A stretch of DNA of 64,000 nt from Paraburkholderia silvatlantica (GCF_003096715.1 NZ_QEOL01000010.1:175884-239883), one strand, 5' to 3'; shown: positions 8,153 through 18,696, numbered from the stretch's first letter. Notes: a model not told the origin generated them from the letters alone. Numbers and translations: made by a program.

Positions 8153-8774
8153 TGTTTGCTTACATGCCTTTCTGTCTGTCAGGCCGAGTGCCGCAAGGCT
8201 ACGAGCCCGGAGTCACGCCGGGCCCACGGCAACGCGGGCCGTCCTGATAGAGCAATCTTGATGCCGTCCGGTTCCTGCGTGCCGCGCGAGCGCTCATCCG
8301 CGCCGCGCACGATAGCCGCATCACAAGACAGCCCGATGACGGCCTCGCTCGTGCTTTGCCGCCCTGTTTTGCGCTCTGCTTCGGGCCCTGCCGCGAAGCG
8401 CCGAGGCCCTTGACTCTGCCGGTTTGTGCATAGGCTTCGAGTGCGCGCCGGCGCGCCAGTTCATGCTCGACGACAGGGGTGGCCCTGCAGCACCGGATTG
8501 AAGATGCGCAAGTACGGCGCGGCTTCCTCGCCTGCGGGCCGGGCGCGCGAGGAGCCAGGCCGAGCGCGTCGAGTTTCGATGCGTGTCGGGTAAGACCTGC
8601 TGGCAGCGATTGAAAAATCAACAGAAGCAGGCCGCCGCCGCACGCAGCCTGCGCGAGCGCGGGAAGAAGCAGGAGAAGAACGCAGACCGGACCTCGACCG
8701 GGGAACATCCGCGCGGCACAGCGCACGGACCGTGCCGCAAAGGTCACGGAGCGTACCACGGCGCAAGTCGGCCG
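8153..8774. other. 622-bp spacer without a convincing gene
   Basis: This stretch separates the orphan receiver (start 8152) from the 3' end of the TetR gene (8775), both minus strand. A minus-strand frame at 8199-8759 has a leucine-rich segment near its start but is otherwise Arg/Ala-rich like a shadow frame, and I do not call it. No strong hairpin, repeat or promoter is apparent. It must hold the receiver's promoter next to 8153. Confidence 0.5.
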
Positions 8775-9503
8775 CTAATCGGTATCGATGCCGGTAGCGG
8801 CGCGTGCGTCGATGCGCTTTGGCCCCACGCCCTCGGTGATGAGCGCGACCGCATGGCGCGCGATCGCCTCGACCCCGACGTGAGGCTGCCGCGCATCGCC
8901 GCGCCACATCTGGCTGGTGGCGAGCGGGAGCAGCGTGAGACCCATCAGCGACTGGAACAGCAGCGAAGGCTCCAGCGCCGCGTTGAGCCGGCCCTCGCGC
9001 TGCCAGCGCGCAATTGCCATGTGAGCCTGTTCCTGGTGCTCGCGGCCGAGGCGCTCGAGCATGCGCTGGCGCAGCACGCCGCCCTCGCTGATGACGTCGC
9101 GCACCCACAGCGGCGGAAACCACGGATTGCGCTGCCCCAGCGCCACGAAGCGCTGCACCAGCGCGGTGAGCGCCGCCACGGGATCGTCGGGATGCTCCGC
9201 GAAGACGTCGCCAAGCGCCTCGCGCAGCGGCACGAAACGCTCGTCGATCAGCACGTCGATCAGCTGATCGCGCGTCCTGAAGTAGTAATGGACCATCGCG
9301 GGCGTCACGCCTGCCTCGCGGGCGATGGCGGCAAGCGAGGTGTCAAGGATGCCCCGGCGCGCAAACAACGCAAGTGCGGCTTCGATCAGACGCGCGCGCT
9401 GTTCCGCCCCGCCCACGCCGCCGCTCGGCCGGCCGGGACGACGTCCGGCGCCCCGGCCTGGCGTGCCGCCTGCGCTGTCGAGGGTGGATTCTGGCACTTT
9501 CAT
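8775..9503 (-). CDS. TetR/AcrR-family repressor, probable regulator of the adjacent exporter
   Basis: Product of 242 residues. A Gly/Pro/Arg-rich leader of about 30 residues precedes the TetR DNA-binding domain at about 35-80 (RLIEAALALFARRGILDTSLAAIA, with helix-turn-helix AGVTPAMVHYYF). The ligand-binding C-terminal half has no recognisable specificity. It is divergent from the DHA2-type exporter at 9592, with only 88 bp between start codons. This is the standard layout for a repressor controlling an efflux pump and probably itself. The exporter promoter identified in that gap would be its target. The true start might lie further in, near the HTH, since the leader is poorly conserved-looking. 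Confidence 0.85.
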   Translation of the reverse strand: MKVPESTLDSAGGTPGRGAGRRPGRPSGGVGGAEQRARLIEAALALFARRGILDTSLAAIAREAGVTPAMVHYYFRTRDQLIDVLIDERFVPLREALGDVFAEHPDDPVAALTALVQRFVALGQRNPWFPPLWVRDVISEGGVLRQRMLERLGREHQEQAHMAIARWQREGRLNAALEPSLLFQSLMGLTLLPLATSQMWRGDARQPHVGVEAIARHAVALITEGVGPKRIDARAATGIDTD

Positions 9504-9532
9504 AGGCGTTTTATCGGGTAACGAAATGAATT

Positions 9533-9561
9533 TTGACCAACTGGAATAATTATCCTAATAT
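9533..9561 (+). promoter_or_regulatory. Sigma70-type promoter of the DHA2 exporter
   Basis: The -35 TTGACC at 9533-9538 and -10 TAATAT at 9556-9561 are separated by 17 bp, close to consensus. The surrounding 60 bp are strikingly AT-rich compared with flanking DNA. The imperfect dyad GGAATAATTATCC (9543-9555) sits in the spacer, where a TetR dimer would block RNA polymerase; that operator role is inferred. Transcription would start near 9568, about 24 nt ahead of the exporter ATG. Confidence 0.7.
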
Positions 9562-9576
9562 TAACCTCCGAATTAA

Positions 9577-11199
<1,623 letters not shown>

Positions 11200-11497
11200 G
11201 CGCGTTTCCCCTGCTGTTTCCCCTGCTGTTTTCCCTGCTGTTTTCCCTGCCGTTTCCCCTCCGGCCGGCGGCTCCCCGCTGGCCGTTCCTGTGCCTCGCG
11301 AACTGGCGTCACCTCGGCCCGATGTGGCCAGTTCGGAATCTTTTCGCGCCACTATTACATTTTCCACACATTTAATTACAGTTAGCTAAAATCGCGGGCA
11401 TCGCGCGCCGGGACCCGGCGGCACGCGTTGCAACTCCCACGACGGCTGCGCGACGGCCGCTCGCCACAAAACACACAAACCAGGAGAACACCCGCCC
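11200..11497. other. 298-bp spacer before the KgtP-like carrier
   Basis: The first 60 bp are the 12-bp tandem repeat. Around 11350-11392 the DNA becomes AT-rich and holds a -10-like TAAAAT at 11387-11392, without a clear -35. That would place a transcript start near 11399, about 100 nt before the kgtP-like ATG at 11498. I see no other gene. Confidence 0.45.
11204..11260 (+). repeat. 12-bp tandem repeat, about four and a half units
   Basis: Units start GTTTCCCCTGCT at 11204 and 11216, then GTTTTCCCTGCT at 11228, GTTTTCCCTGCC at 11240 and a decaying copy at 11252. The array begins 5 bp after the exporter stop codon. The unit length is a multiple of three, so it reads as a repeated peptide in several frames, but no gene spans it credibly. 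A similar short stretch (CTTTTCCTGCTGCTTTTCCC) appears near 3254-3273. It may be simple slippage DNA. Confidence 0.8.
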
Positions 11498-12802
11498 ATG
11501 GACGTCCAGATCGACCCAACCACGCTATCCGCGCAAGACACGAGGCGACGCGTATTCGCCATCGTCGGCGCCTCGTCGGGCAATCTCGTCGAGTGGTTCG
11601 ACTTCTACATCTACTCGTTCTGCGCGCTCTATTTCGCGCCCGCGTTCTTCCCGAGCGGCAACACCACCACGCAGTTGCTCAACACCGCCGGCGTGTTCGC
11701 CGCAGGCTTCCTCATGCGGCCCATCGGCGGCTGGCTGTTCGGCCGCATCGCCGACCGCCATGGCCGGCGCAGCGCGATGATGATCTCGGTGCTCATGATG
11801 TGCGGCGGCTCGCTCGTGATCGCCATGCTGCCCACCTACGCGCAGATCGGCGCGTTCGCCCCGTTCCTGCTACTCGTCGCGCGGCTCTTCCAGGGGCTTT
11901 CGGTGGGCGGCGAATACGGCACGAGCGCGACCTACATGAGCGAGGTCGCGCTCAAGGGCCGGCGCGGCTTCTTCGCGTCGTTCCAGTACGTCACGCTGAT
12001 CGGCGGCCAGCTCTGCGCGCTCCTCGTGCTCGTGATCCTGCAGCAAACGCTGTCCACCGAAGAACTGAAGGCCTGGGGCTGGCGCATTCCGTTCGTGGTC
12101 GGCGCATGCGCCGCGCTGATCTCGCTCTATCTGCGCAAATCGCTCGACGAAACCTCGACGAGCGAGTCGCGCCACAAACGCGATGCGGGCACGATACGCG
12201 GCGTGTGGCAGCACAAGGGCGCGTTCCTCACGGTGGTCGGCTTCACGGCAGGCGGCTCGCTGATCTTCTACACGTTCACGACCTACATGCAGAAGTACCT
12301 CGTGAACACGGCCGGCATGCACGCGAAAACCGCCAGCAACGTGATGACCTGCGCGCTCTTCGTCTACATGCTGATGCAGCCGGTGTTCGGCGCGCTGTCC
12401 GACAAGATCGGCCGCCGCACGTCGATGATCCTGTTCGGCGCCTTCGCGGTGATCGGCACGGTGCCGCTCATGCATGCGCTCAAGGACGTATCGAGCCCGG
12501 TGGCCGCGTTCGCGCTGATCACGGTGGCGCTCGCGATCGTCAGCTTCTACACGTCGATCAGCGGCCTCATCAAGGCCGAGATGTTTCCGCCCGAAGTGCG
12601 CGCGATGGGCGTGGGCCTCTCGTACGCGGTAGCCAACGCGCTGTTCGGCGGCTCGGCCGAATACGTCGCGCTGTGGTTCAAGTCGGCCGGCAGCGAGTCC
12701 ACGTTCTACTGGTACGTGACCGCCCTGTGCGCGATTTCGCTGATCGTGTCGTGGCGCATGCGCGATCCGTCGAAGGAAGGCTATCTGCGTCACGAACCGT
12801 GA
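11498..12802 (+). CDS. kgtP: MHS-family MFS dicarboxylate symporter, alpha-ketoglutarate permease-like
   Basis: Product of 434 residues with 12 predicted helices. Signature stretches of the metabolite:H+ symporter subfamily are present: [14 protein letters not shown] at TM1, [11 protein letters not shown] in loop 2-3, [21 protein letters not shown] in TM4, and a repeat of the loop motif as DKIGRRTSM in the C-terminal half. The TM1 and GGEYG elements are those of E. coli KgtP and its relatives, so proton-driven uptake of 2-oxoglutarate or a similar organic acid is likely; the substrate is not proven. An AACCAGGAGAAC ribosome site precedes the ATG. It converges on the MocR gene 18 bp away. Confidence 0.83.
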   Translation: MDVQIDPTTLSAQDTRRRVFAIVGASSGNLVEWFDFYIYSFCALYFAPAFFPSGNTTTQLLNTAGVFAAGFLMRPIGGWLFGRIADRHGRRSAMMISVLMMCGGSLVIAMLPTYAQIGAFAPFLLLVARLFQGLSVGGEYGTSATYMSEVALKGRRGFFASFQYVTLIGGQLCALLVLVILQQTLSTEELKAWGWRIPFVVGACAALISLYLRKSLDETSTSESRHKRDAGTIRGVWQHKGAFLTVVGFTAGGSLIFYTFTTYMQKYLVNTAGMHAKTASNVMTCALFVYMLMQPVFGALSDKIGRRTSMILFGAFAVIGTVPLMHALKDVSSPVAAFALITVALAIVSFYTSISGLIKAEMFPPEVRAMGVGLSYAVANALFGGSAEYVALWFKSAGSESTFYWYVTALCAISLIVSWRMRDPSKEGYLRHEP

Positions 12803-12820
12803 TACGCGGGCGCGGCGGCT

Positions 12821-14239
12821 TCATGCAGGCTGCGCCACCCGCTCCATCGCACGCTGCAATGTTTCGTAGACCTTCGGACGATTGCACTGCGAAACATTGA
12901 AGCGCAGAAAATCGCTCGCGCTGCGCGACACGCTGAACACGTTGCCCGGCGCGAGCACCACGCCTTCCACCAGCGCCTCGCGCGCGATCTGCGCGGCGTC
13001 CAGTCCGTCCGGCAATTGCGCCCATACGAAGAGTCCCGCCTGTGGACGCGTCCACGCGCTCAGGCCCAGCGCCGCGAGCCGTTGCAGCGTTTCGCCCATG
13101 GCGTCGGCGAGCTTCGCGCGCAAGCCGTCCAGGTGCCGCCGATACGTGCCGTCCACGAGCAGGCGGTGCACGAGTTCCGCCACCATCTCCCCATTGCCGA
13201 ACGAGACCGCGAGCTTGAGATCCACGAGCGGCTCGATCCAGTCTGCGCGCGCCGCGATGAAACCGCAGCGCGCGGCTGCCGACATCGTCTTCGAAAAGCT
13301 GCCGATCGTCACCACGCGCGCGAGCCCGTCGAAGGCCGCGAGGCGCGGCGCGGGCTCGATCTCGAAGTCGGCGAAGATGTCGTCCTCGACGATCAGGAGG
13401 TCGTGTTGCTCCGCGAGCTTGAGCAGGCGATGCGCGACGGCGGGCGCGAGCGTCGCGCCAGTGGGGTTGTGGACCGCCGAGTTCGTCACGTAAAGGCGCG
13501 GGCGCGATTCGGCCAGCGCGCGCTCGAACGCGGCGAGATCGGGGCCCGTCGGCGTGTACGGCACGCCGACCACGCGTACGCGATGCGCGCGCAGCAGCGC
13601 CTGGAAATTGAAGTAGCACGGATCGTCCACGAGCACGGTGTCGCCCGGCTCCAGCAGAAAGCGGCACAGCAGGTCGAGCGCCTGGGTGCCGCCGTCGGTC
13701 AGCACGATCTGCCCGGGCGCGGCCTCCACGCCGTGCTGGCCGAGCCGCCATGCCAGCTGCTGACGCAGCGCCGGCAAGCCGGGAGGCGACGCGTAATCGG
13801 TGAGCGGCGCGCGCGGGTCGCGTGCGAGGGCGCGCAGCGCGCGCCGCACGGCGTCCTGCGGCAGCCACGAGGCGGGCAGCCAGCCGCAGCCGGGCCGCAG
13901 CGCGTCGGCCTCGGTCTGCAGCGACTGGCGCGTGAGCCAGAGCGGATCGATCTCGCGGTCGAGCTGCGGCCCGAGCGCGGCGAGCGCGAGCGGCGGCGCG
14001 TGCCCGGCCACGAAAAATCCAGCGCCGCGCCGCGCGGCGAGCACGCCTTCGGCGACGAGGCGCTCGTAGGCCTCCACCACCGTCGAATTCGACACGCCAA
14101 GCTGCTCGCTCATCGCCCGGATGGACGGCACGCGCGCGCCCGCAGCCAGCGAGCGCGCGGCAATGCGCTCGCGCAGCGCCTGCATCACCCGCTCGACACG
14201 CGTCATGGGCAGGGCTTGTGTCCTCGCTCTGTCTTTCAT
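12821..14239 (-). CDS. MocR-type GntR regulator with aminotransferase domain
   Basis: Product of 472 residues. I place the start at the ATG at 14239 (MKDRARTQ), preceded by CGGAG; an upstream in-frame extension would run through the operator. Residues 10-80 are a GntR winged helix (VPSIRAMSEQLGVSNSTVVEAY). The remainder is a fold-type I aminotransferase domain: HNPTGA, the Asp-containing VEDDIFADF and the PLP-Schiff-base Lys at K317 in SFSKTMS. MocR proteins use the aminotransferase fold to sense PLP or amino compounds. It is divergent from an EamA exporter, whose promoter shares the 122-bp spacer, so control of that exporter is likely. Confidence 0.9.
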   Translation of the reverse strand: MKDRARTQALPMTRVERVMQALRERIAARSLAAGARVPSIRAMSEQLGVSNSTVVEAYERLVAEGVLAARRGAGFFVAGHAPPLALAALGPQLDREIDPLWLTRQSLQTEADALRPGCGWLPASWLPQDAVRRALRALARDPRAPLTDYASPPGLPALRQQLAWRLGQHGVEAAPGQIVLTDGGTQALDLLCRFLLEPGDTVLVDDPCYFNFQALLRAHRVRVVGVPYTPTGPDLAAFERALAESRPRLYVTNSAVHNPTGATLAPAVAHRLLKLAEQHDLLIVEDDIFADFEIEPAPRLAAFDGLARVVTIGSFSKTMSAAARCGFIAARADWIEPLVDLKLAVSFGNGEMVAELVHRLLVDGTYRRHLDGLRAKLADAMGETLQRLAALGLSAWTRPQAGLFVWAQLPDGLDAAQIAREALVEGVVLAPGNVFSVSRSASDFLRFNVSQCNRPKVYETLQRAMERVAQPA

Positions 14240-14240
14240 C

Positions 14241-14289
14241 TGTACTGCTCCGTGTTCAATACAGTTTGAACAAATTGTACTGATCTGTA
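14241..14289. promoter_or_regulatory. Candidate MocR operator between mocR and the EamA exporter
   Basis: Three nested symmetries lie here. A direct repeat TGTACTG occurs at 14241-14247 and 14276-14282. A perfect inverted repeat GTTCAA-N6-TTGAAC spans 14254-14271. TACAGT (14260) opposes CTGTA (14285). MocR-family regulators often bind paired direct repeats upstream of their target. On the minus strand TACAAT (14279-14274) is a plausible -10 for mocR. On the plus strand TTGAAC at 14266-14271 could be a -35 for the exporter. Binding is inferred. Confidence 0.55.
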
Positions 14290-14361
14290 GCTTACCCTCG
14301 AGCGGTGCGGCACGCATCATCATGAAGATCGATCCCCGATGTTTTCCCTCGACGAAACCCC

Positions 14362-15285
14362 ATGCGCAAAACGCTCGATTCCACTACCGACGGCTGGCTC
14401 TGCGGCCTCGCAGGCGTCCTCATCTTCAGCGGATCGCTGCCCGCCACGCGGCTCGCCGTGCTCGGCCTCGACCCGGTGTTCCTTACCGTCGCGCGGGCGA
14501 GCATCGCAGGCGGCCTTGGCGCGCTGCTGCTTCTCGGGCTGCGCGCGGCGCGGCCGGCGCGCGCCGAGTTCTGGCCGCTCGTCATCGTTGCGCTCGGCGT
14601 GGTGGTCGGCTTTCCGCTCCTGACGGCGCTCGCGCTCCAGCACGTGAGTTCGGCACACGCCATCGTGTTCGTCGGCCTGCTGCCGCTCGCCACGGCCATA
14701 TTCGGCGTGCTGCGGGCGAGCGAGCGTCCGCAGCCGGCCTTCTGGATCTTTTCCGCGGTGGGGAGCGCCGCCGTGGTGGCATTCGCGCTGCGCCACGGCA
14801 TCGACGCCTCGCCGCTTGGCGACACGCTCATGCTCGGCGCGATCGTCGTGTGCGGGCTCGGCTATGCGGAAGGCGCGCGGCTCTCGCGGCGCCTGGGCGG
14901 CTGGCAGGTGATCTGCTGGGCACTCGTGATCTCGCTGCCCGTGATGGCGCCGCTCGCGTGGTGGCTGCGGCCCGCGTCGTTCGCCGCGGTGGGCGCGGCC
15001 TCGTGGTGGGGGTTCGCCTATGTGTCGCTCTTCAGCATGCTGATCGGCTTCGTCTTCTGGTACCGCGGGCTCGCGCTCGGCGGCATTGCGGGCGTCGGGC
15101 AGTTGCAGTTGCTGCAGCCGTTCTTCGGCTTCGTGCTCGCGGCGCTGCTGCTGCACGAGTCCGTGCCGCCCGCGATGATCGCCGTCACCGCCGTGGTGAT
15201 CGCGTGCGTGGCAGGCGCGCGGCGCTTCGGGCGCGCGAGCGGCGCTTCCGCTGTCGCGAATCGCGCGGGCACGCAGCGCGTCTAG
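14362..15285 (+). CDS. EamA/DMT-family exporter, probably MocR-controlled
   Basis: Product of 307 residues with about ten hydrophobic segments arranged as two EamA repeats (roughly residues 10-140 and 150-285). Typical landmarks are PATRLAVLGLDPVFLT in the first repeat and the LLQPFFGFVLAALLLHE stretch, with the conserved Pro and Glu, in the second. EamA proteins export small metabolites such as amino acids or their derivatives. Pairing with a MocR regulator suggests an amine or amino-acid substrate. The gene is followed 85 bp later by an acetyltransferase that could act on the same toxic compound; that link is inferred. Confidence 0.85.
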   Translation: MRKTLDSTTDGWLCGLAGVLIFSGSLPATRLAVLGLDPVFLTVARASIAGGLGALLLLGLRAARPARAEFWPLVIVALGVVVGFPLLTALALQHVSSAHAIVFVGLLPLATAIFGVLRASERPQPAFWIFSAVGSAAVVAFALRHGIDASPLGDTLMLGAIVVCGLGYAEGARLSRRLGGWQVICWALVISLPVMAPLAWWLRPASFAAVGAASWWGFAYVSLFSMLIGFVFWYRGLALGGIAGVGQLQLLQPFFGFVLAALLLHESVPPAMIAVTAVVIACVAGARRFGRASGASAVANRAGTQRV

Positions 15286-15370
15286 GTCGGGATTTTTGGC
15301 GCGCTTCAAAAGCGCGCCGGCGCGAGGCATAGTGAGGGATGCAAACCTCCTTCGTGCCTCGCTTTAATCG

Positions 15371-15907
15371 ATGAACCCGCATTCCGACGCGCACGTGCGC
15401 GACGCCACCGCCGACGACTTTCCCGCCATCGCCGCGATCTACGCACACCACGTGCTGCACGGCACGGCGTCGTTCGAGGAGACGCCGCCTTCGCTCGACG
15501 AACTCCTGCGCCGCCACGCCGCCGTGCGCGAACACGGCCTGCCCTGGCTCGTCGCCGAAATCGACGGCCGCGTGACGGGCTACTGCTACGCCACGCCCTA
15601 CCGGCCGCGTCCGGCGTACCGCTTCACGATCGAAGACTCGATTTATATCGACGAGGCTTTTCGCGGCCGCGGGCTCGGCCACACGCTGCTCAACGCGCTG
15701 ATCGAGCGCTGCGAGGCCGGCCCGTGGCGGCAGATGATCGCCGTGGTCGCCGACCCGCGCGGCGGTTCGCTCAAACTGCACGAGCGGCTGGGCTTCGCGC
15801 TGACCGGCACGCTGCGCGGCGTGGGCTTCAAACACGGCGAGTGGCGCGACACCGCGCTCATGCAGCGCACGCTCGGGCCGGGCGCTCATACGCCGCCCAA
15901 GGGCTGA
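15371..15907 (+). CDS. GNAT N-acetyltransferase, phosphinothricin acetyltransferase-like
   Basis: Product of 178 residues, the typical size of the Pat/MnaT group. Residues 8-165 form the GNAT fold: RDATADDFPAIAAIY at the start, TASFEETPPS (shared by this group), YRPRPAYRFTIEDSIYI on strand 4, the acetyl-CoA pyrophosphate loop RGRGLGHTLL, and the LHERLGF motif. Members acetylate phosphinothricin, methionine sulfoximine or related amino acids; in ordinary soil bacteria the natural substrate is often methionine sulfone or sulfoximine. The DNA looks native in base composition, so this is not an obvious acquired resistance gene. Confidence 0.85.
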   Translation: MNPHSDAHVRDATADDFPAIAAIYAHHVLHGTASFEETPPSLDELLRRHAAVREHGLPWLVAEIDGRVTGYCYATPYRPRPAYRFTIEDSIYIDEAFRGRGLGHTLLNALIERCEAGPWRQMIAVVADPRGGSLKLHERLGFALTGTLRGVGFKHGEWRDTALMQRTLGPGAHTPPKG

Positions 15908-16030
15908 TGCGTCTCCCTTAAAGGCGATTCGGCGCGGCACGCGCTCGCCGCGCGCGAAACGCCGCTCGTACAATACGTCCTTTCGCCACGGAGCCAGACC
16001 CAAGGCTCCGAAGACAAGGACCGATTCGCC

Positions 16031-16918
16031 ATGCAAGCCCTCCTCGAACATCTGCACCCGTCCAACTGGAGCTTCCTGTGGGACGCGCTCTCCGCGCTTG
16101 CGCTGCGCTTGTGCGCGGCCTTTGCGATCCTCTGGTTCGGCTGGTGGCTCTCCCGGCGCGTGGGCAACTGGATCAAGCGGCGCGGCGGCGGCATCGACCC
16201 CACGCTGCGCCCCATCGTGCGCGACACCGCCGTGTGGGGCGTGCGCCTCGTCGCCGTGATCGGCGCGCTTTCGCAGATCGGCATCCAGACCGCCAGCATC
16301 GTCGCAGTGCTCGGCGCGGCCGGTCTCGCCATCGGCCTCGCGCTGCAGGGCACGCTGCAGAACATCGCGGCCGGCATCATGCTGTTGCTGCTGCGGCCGT
16401 TCAAGGTGGGCGACTATATCGACGGCAGCGCCGGCGCCAGCGTCGCGGGCACCGTCGAGGAAGTGAACCTCTTCACCACGCGTCTCACGAAACCGGACGG
16501 CATTTGCGAATACGTGCCGAACAGCGCGTTGTGGAGCAATTCGATCCGCAACTACAGCCGCAATCCCACGCGCCGGCTCGACCTCGAAGTGGAAGTATCG
16601 GTGCGCGACGACGTGACCCGCGCGATCGACGCCCTGCGCGCGCTCGCCGCCGCCGACCCGCGCGTGCTGGCCTCTCCCGCGCCTCAAGTGATGGTGGCGC
16701 GCTTCGACGACAGCACCGCCGTGCTCAACATTCGTGTGTGGTCGAACATCGACACATTCTGGGAGATGCGCTGGGAGCTGTCGCGCCAGGTGCGCCAGGT
16801 GCTCAACGACGCGCACTGCTCGCTGCCCCTGCGCACGCGCGAGCTGCACATCGTGCAGACGCAACCGGCGGAATCCGAACAACCGGCGCAGCCGACGCAA
16901 CAAGCGCAGCAGCAATGA
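16031..16918 (+). CDS. MscS-family small mechanosensitive channel
   Basis: Product of 295 residues, near the 286 of E. coli MscS. Hydrophobic segments fall at about residues 18-38, 62-85 and 90-125. The third is the pore helix, with the Gly/Ala-rich pattern AAGLAIGLALQGTLQNIAAGIMLL, followed by RPFKVGDYI, the hallmark of the family. A cytoplasmic beta and alpha/beta region follows (EVNLFTTRLTKPDG, VPNSALWSNSIRNYS). The C-terminus ends in a Gln/Pro/Ala-rich tail. It releases solutes on hypo-osmotic shock. Its stop codon overlaps the start of the potassium channel gene (ATGA), so both are translated from one message. Confidence 0.92.
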   Translation: MQALLEHLHPSNWSFLWDALSALALRLCAAFAILWFGWWLSRRVGNWIKRRGGGIDPTLRPIVRDTAVWGVRLVAVIGALSQIGIQTASIVAVLGAAGLAIGLALQGTLQNIAAGIMLLLLRPFKVGDYIDGSAGASVAGTVEEVNLFTTRLTKPDGICEYVPNSALWSNSIRNYSRNPTRRLDLEVEVSVRDDVTRAIDALRALAAADPRVLASPAPQVMVARFDDSTAVLNIRVWSNIDTFWEMRWELSRQVRQVLNDAHCSLPLRTRELHIVQTQPAESEQPAQPTQQAQQQ

Positions 16919-18096
16919 ACGCGTATGCGCGCCGCCTGCGCGGCTATGCCGGAGGGCTCGCGCCGCACGGCTACCTGGCCGTGCTGCTGGTGATCGACGG
17001 CCTGCTGCTGGTGCGCCCGGTCGCGCAGAAAGCGCTCGAACACGCGCGCGGCAGCTGGTTCGACGACTGGATCACGCTCATCAACGCGTTCGGCGTGCTC
17101 GCGCTGCCCCAGGCACTCGTTGCGACCGGCCTCACGATGATGTCGTTCGGCATCGCGCTGCGCGCGCGCGTGGCGTGGGTGCTGTCACTGGTGCTGCTCG
17201 CCGGCGCTGCCAGCATCTGCCTGTGGGGCGACTATCGCAGCCACGCGCTCGCCGGCTTCTCGCTCGCACTCGCCTGCGCTCTCATCTATTACTGGCGCCA
17301 CTTCGATCGCGCGAGCGTCGCCGCGGGATCGTTGTTCGCATTCCTGAGCATTGGCTCGTTGGTCGTCTATGCGGTGTTCGGCTCGCTGTATCTCGGCGGC
17401 GATTTCGAACCGCCTATCGGCAATCTCGTCACGGCGTTCTACTTCTCGATCGTGTCGATGTCCACGGTCGGCTACGGCGATATCGTGCCGCGCTCGGACA
17501 CCGCGCGGCTTTTCACGGCCTCGATCATCGTGCTCGGCATCACCGTGTTCGCGACGTCGATCAGCGCCGTGATCGGGCCCGTGATCGGCGGCCATTTGAA
17601 ACGCATCGTGAAGGGAGGCATTTCCAACGTGACCCGCAAGAACCACTATCTGATCGTCGGCGCGTCGCCGCTCGCGCATAGCGTATACGCGGGGCTCATC
17701 AAGCGCGGCTACGCGGCGACCGTGATCGTCGCGCCGAACACCCCGCACAATTATCCGCCGCAGGCCGATCTCATCGTCGGCGATGCGAGCGACACCGCCA
17801 CGCTGCACAGCGCGGGCGCCGAAACCGCACTCGCCGCGCTCGCGCTGCGCTCGGACGACGCCGAGAACGCCTTCGTGATTCTCGCCATCAAGGAGATTGC
17901 GCCGAAGGTGCGCACCGTGGCGCTCGTCAACGACAGCCGCAACCTGCAGCGGCTGCGTCTTTTGCAGCCGGATATGGTGTTCTCGCCGCAGCTGCTCGCG
18001 GGCGAACTGCTCGCGCGCACGCTCAACAACGAAACCATCGACAACACGCTGGTCGAGCAATTGCTGTTCGGCAAGAGCGCGGGCGGCGCGGCGTAA
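16915..18096 (+). CDS. Kch-like potassium channel with RCK/TrkA-N domain
   Basis: Product of 393 residues. The ATG at 16915 overlaps the mscS stop by 4 bp. Several membrane segments occupy residues 15-150, then a pore loop with the selectivity filter TVGYGDI between two helices. A cytoplasmic RCK domain follows from about residue 240, with a nucleotide-binding start NHYLIVGASPLAHSVYAGL and an acidic strand end IVGDAS. Overall architecture matches E. coli Kch (417 residues), although no arginine-rich voltage sensor is evident. Co-translation with MscS suggests a joint role in osmotic or membrane-potential control; that is inferred. Confidence 0.88.
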   Translation: MNAYARRLRGYAGGLAPHGYLAVLLVIDGLLLVRPVAQKALEHARGSWFDDWITLINAFGVLALPQALVATGLTMMSFGIALRARVAWVLSLVLLAGAASICLWGDYRSHALAGFSLALACALIYYWRHFDRASVAAGSLFAFLSIGSLVVYAVFGSLYLGGDFEPPIGNLVTAFYFSIVSMSTVGYGDIVPRSDTARLFTASIIVLGITVFATSISAVIGPVIGGHLKRIVKGGISNVTRKNHYLIVGASPLAHSVYAGLIKRGYAATVIVAPNTPHNYPPQADLIVGDASDTATLHSAGAETALAALALRSDDAENAFVILAIKEIAPKVRTVALVNDSRNLQRLRLLQPDMVFSPQLLAGELLARTLNNETIDNTLVEQLLFGKSAGGAA

Positions 18097-18114
18097 GCGT
18101 CTTGTCGCCGCGTC

Positions 18115-18696
18115 CTACCGGTCCGGCGGCGGCAGGCGCCGGAACAGCGTGGGATAGTCGATCACGAGCCCATCTTCGTCCACGCGCAGGTTCGCCGTGA
18201 AGTCGCGAAAGATGCCCTCGTAGCGATACTCGCGGTCGCGCTCGATGCACACATAGGCCTGCTCGGCGGGCTTGGGCTCCAGTTCGGGCGCGGCGATGTA
18301 CGCCACGCGGATCGGCTGGCGCTCGCCGCGCGCGAGACCCAGACGCCGGATCGGCAGCGTGTTCGTATACGGCGTCGCGGCGATGTCGATATCGATGCAG
18401 CCGTTGAGCGCTTCCAGCGCGCTCCCCTCGCCGTCGGTCCAATGGCCCTTGCCGTCGCTGTGGAGCACGAGCGAACGGCCGCCCATCACGCGAAACGCCG
18501 CCCAACGCACGCGCCAGTGCGCATCGCACTCGATGGCGTAGCACAGGCCGTAAGCATTGCCGTAGCGCTCGCCGATGACCACGCTTTCCGCGCGGATCGT
18601 GTCGCCTTCCTCGCCAAACTTCGGGCCGCAATGCGCATCGAACGCCAGATGCTCGATGCCCTCGCCCGTCTCGGATGCCCAACGCACTTCACGCAT
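18115..18696 (-). CDS. Putative glycolipid-binding protein (DUF1089-like)
   Basis: Product of 193 residues; start at ATG 18696 (MREVRWASETGEG), since the long in-frame extension upstream is low-complexity. The sequence has the features of the glycolipid-binding family first seen in Pseudomonas: GIEHLAFD near the start, ADSVVIG-like AESVVIGE, a middle Trp-rich strand (AHWRVRWAAF), DGEGSALEALNGCIDIDIAATPYTNTLPIRRL, and a final VDYPTLFRR-like VIDYPTLFRRL. No signal peptide or membrane segment is visible, so it is cytoplasmic. Its physiological role is unknown. It converges on kch with an 18-bp gap. Confidence 0.78.
   Translation of the reverse strand: MREVRWASETGEGIEHLAFDAHCGPKFGEEGDTIRAESVVIGERYGNAYGLCYAIECDAHWRVRWAAFRVMGGRSLVLHSDGKGHWTDGEGSALEALNGCIDIDIAATPYTNTLPIRRLGLARGERQPIRVAYIAAPELEPKPAEQAYVCIERDREYRYEGIFRDFTANLRVDEDGLVIDYPTLFRRLPPPDR

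Noticed and set aside
8199..8759. Minus-strand frame of 186 codons with a leucine-rich segment near the start
   Set aside because: The rest is Arg/Ala/Ser-rich with no recognisable domain, no ribosome site, and looks like random frame in GC-rich DNA. I left it as an uncalled spacer.
15371..15907. Acquired phosphinothricin-resistance gene
   Set aside because: Base composition and surroundings look native, with no mobile element. This GNAT subgroup is common in soil bacteria.
16078..16914. Upstream extension of the potassium channel frame over mscS
   Set aside because: It would be out-of-frame translation of mscS. The ATGA overlap start at 16915 gives a normal Kch-like protein.
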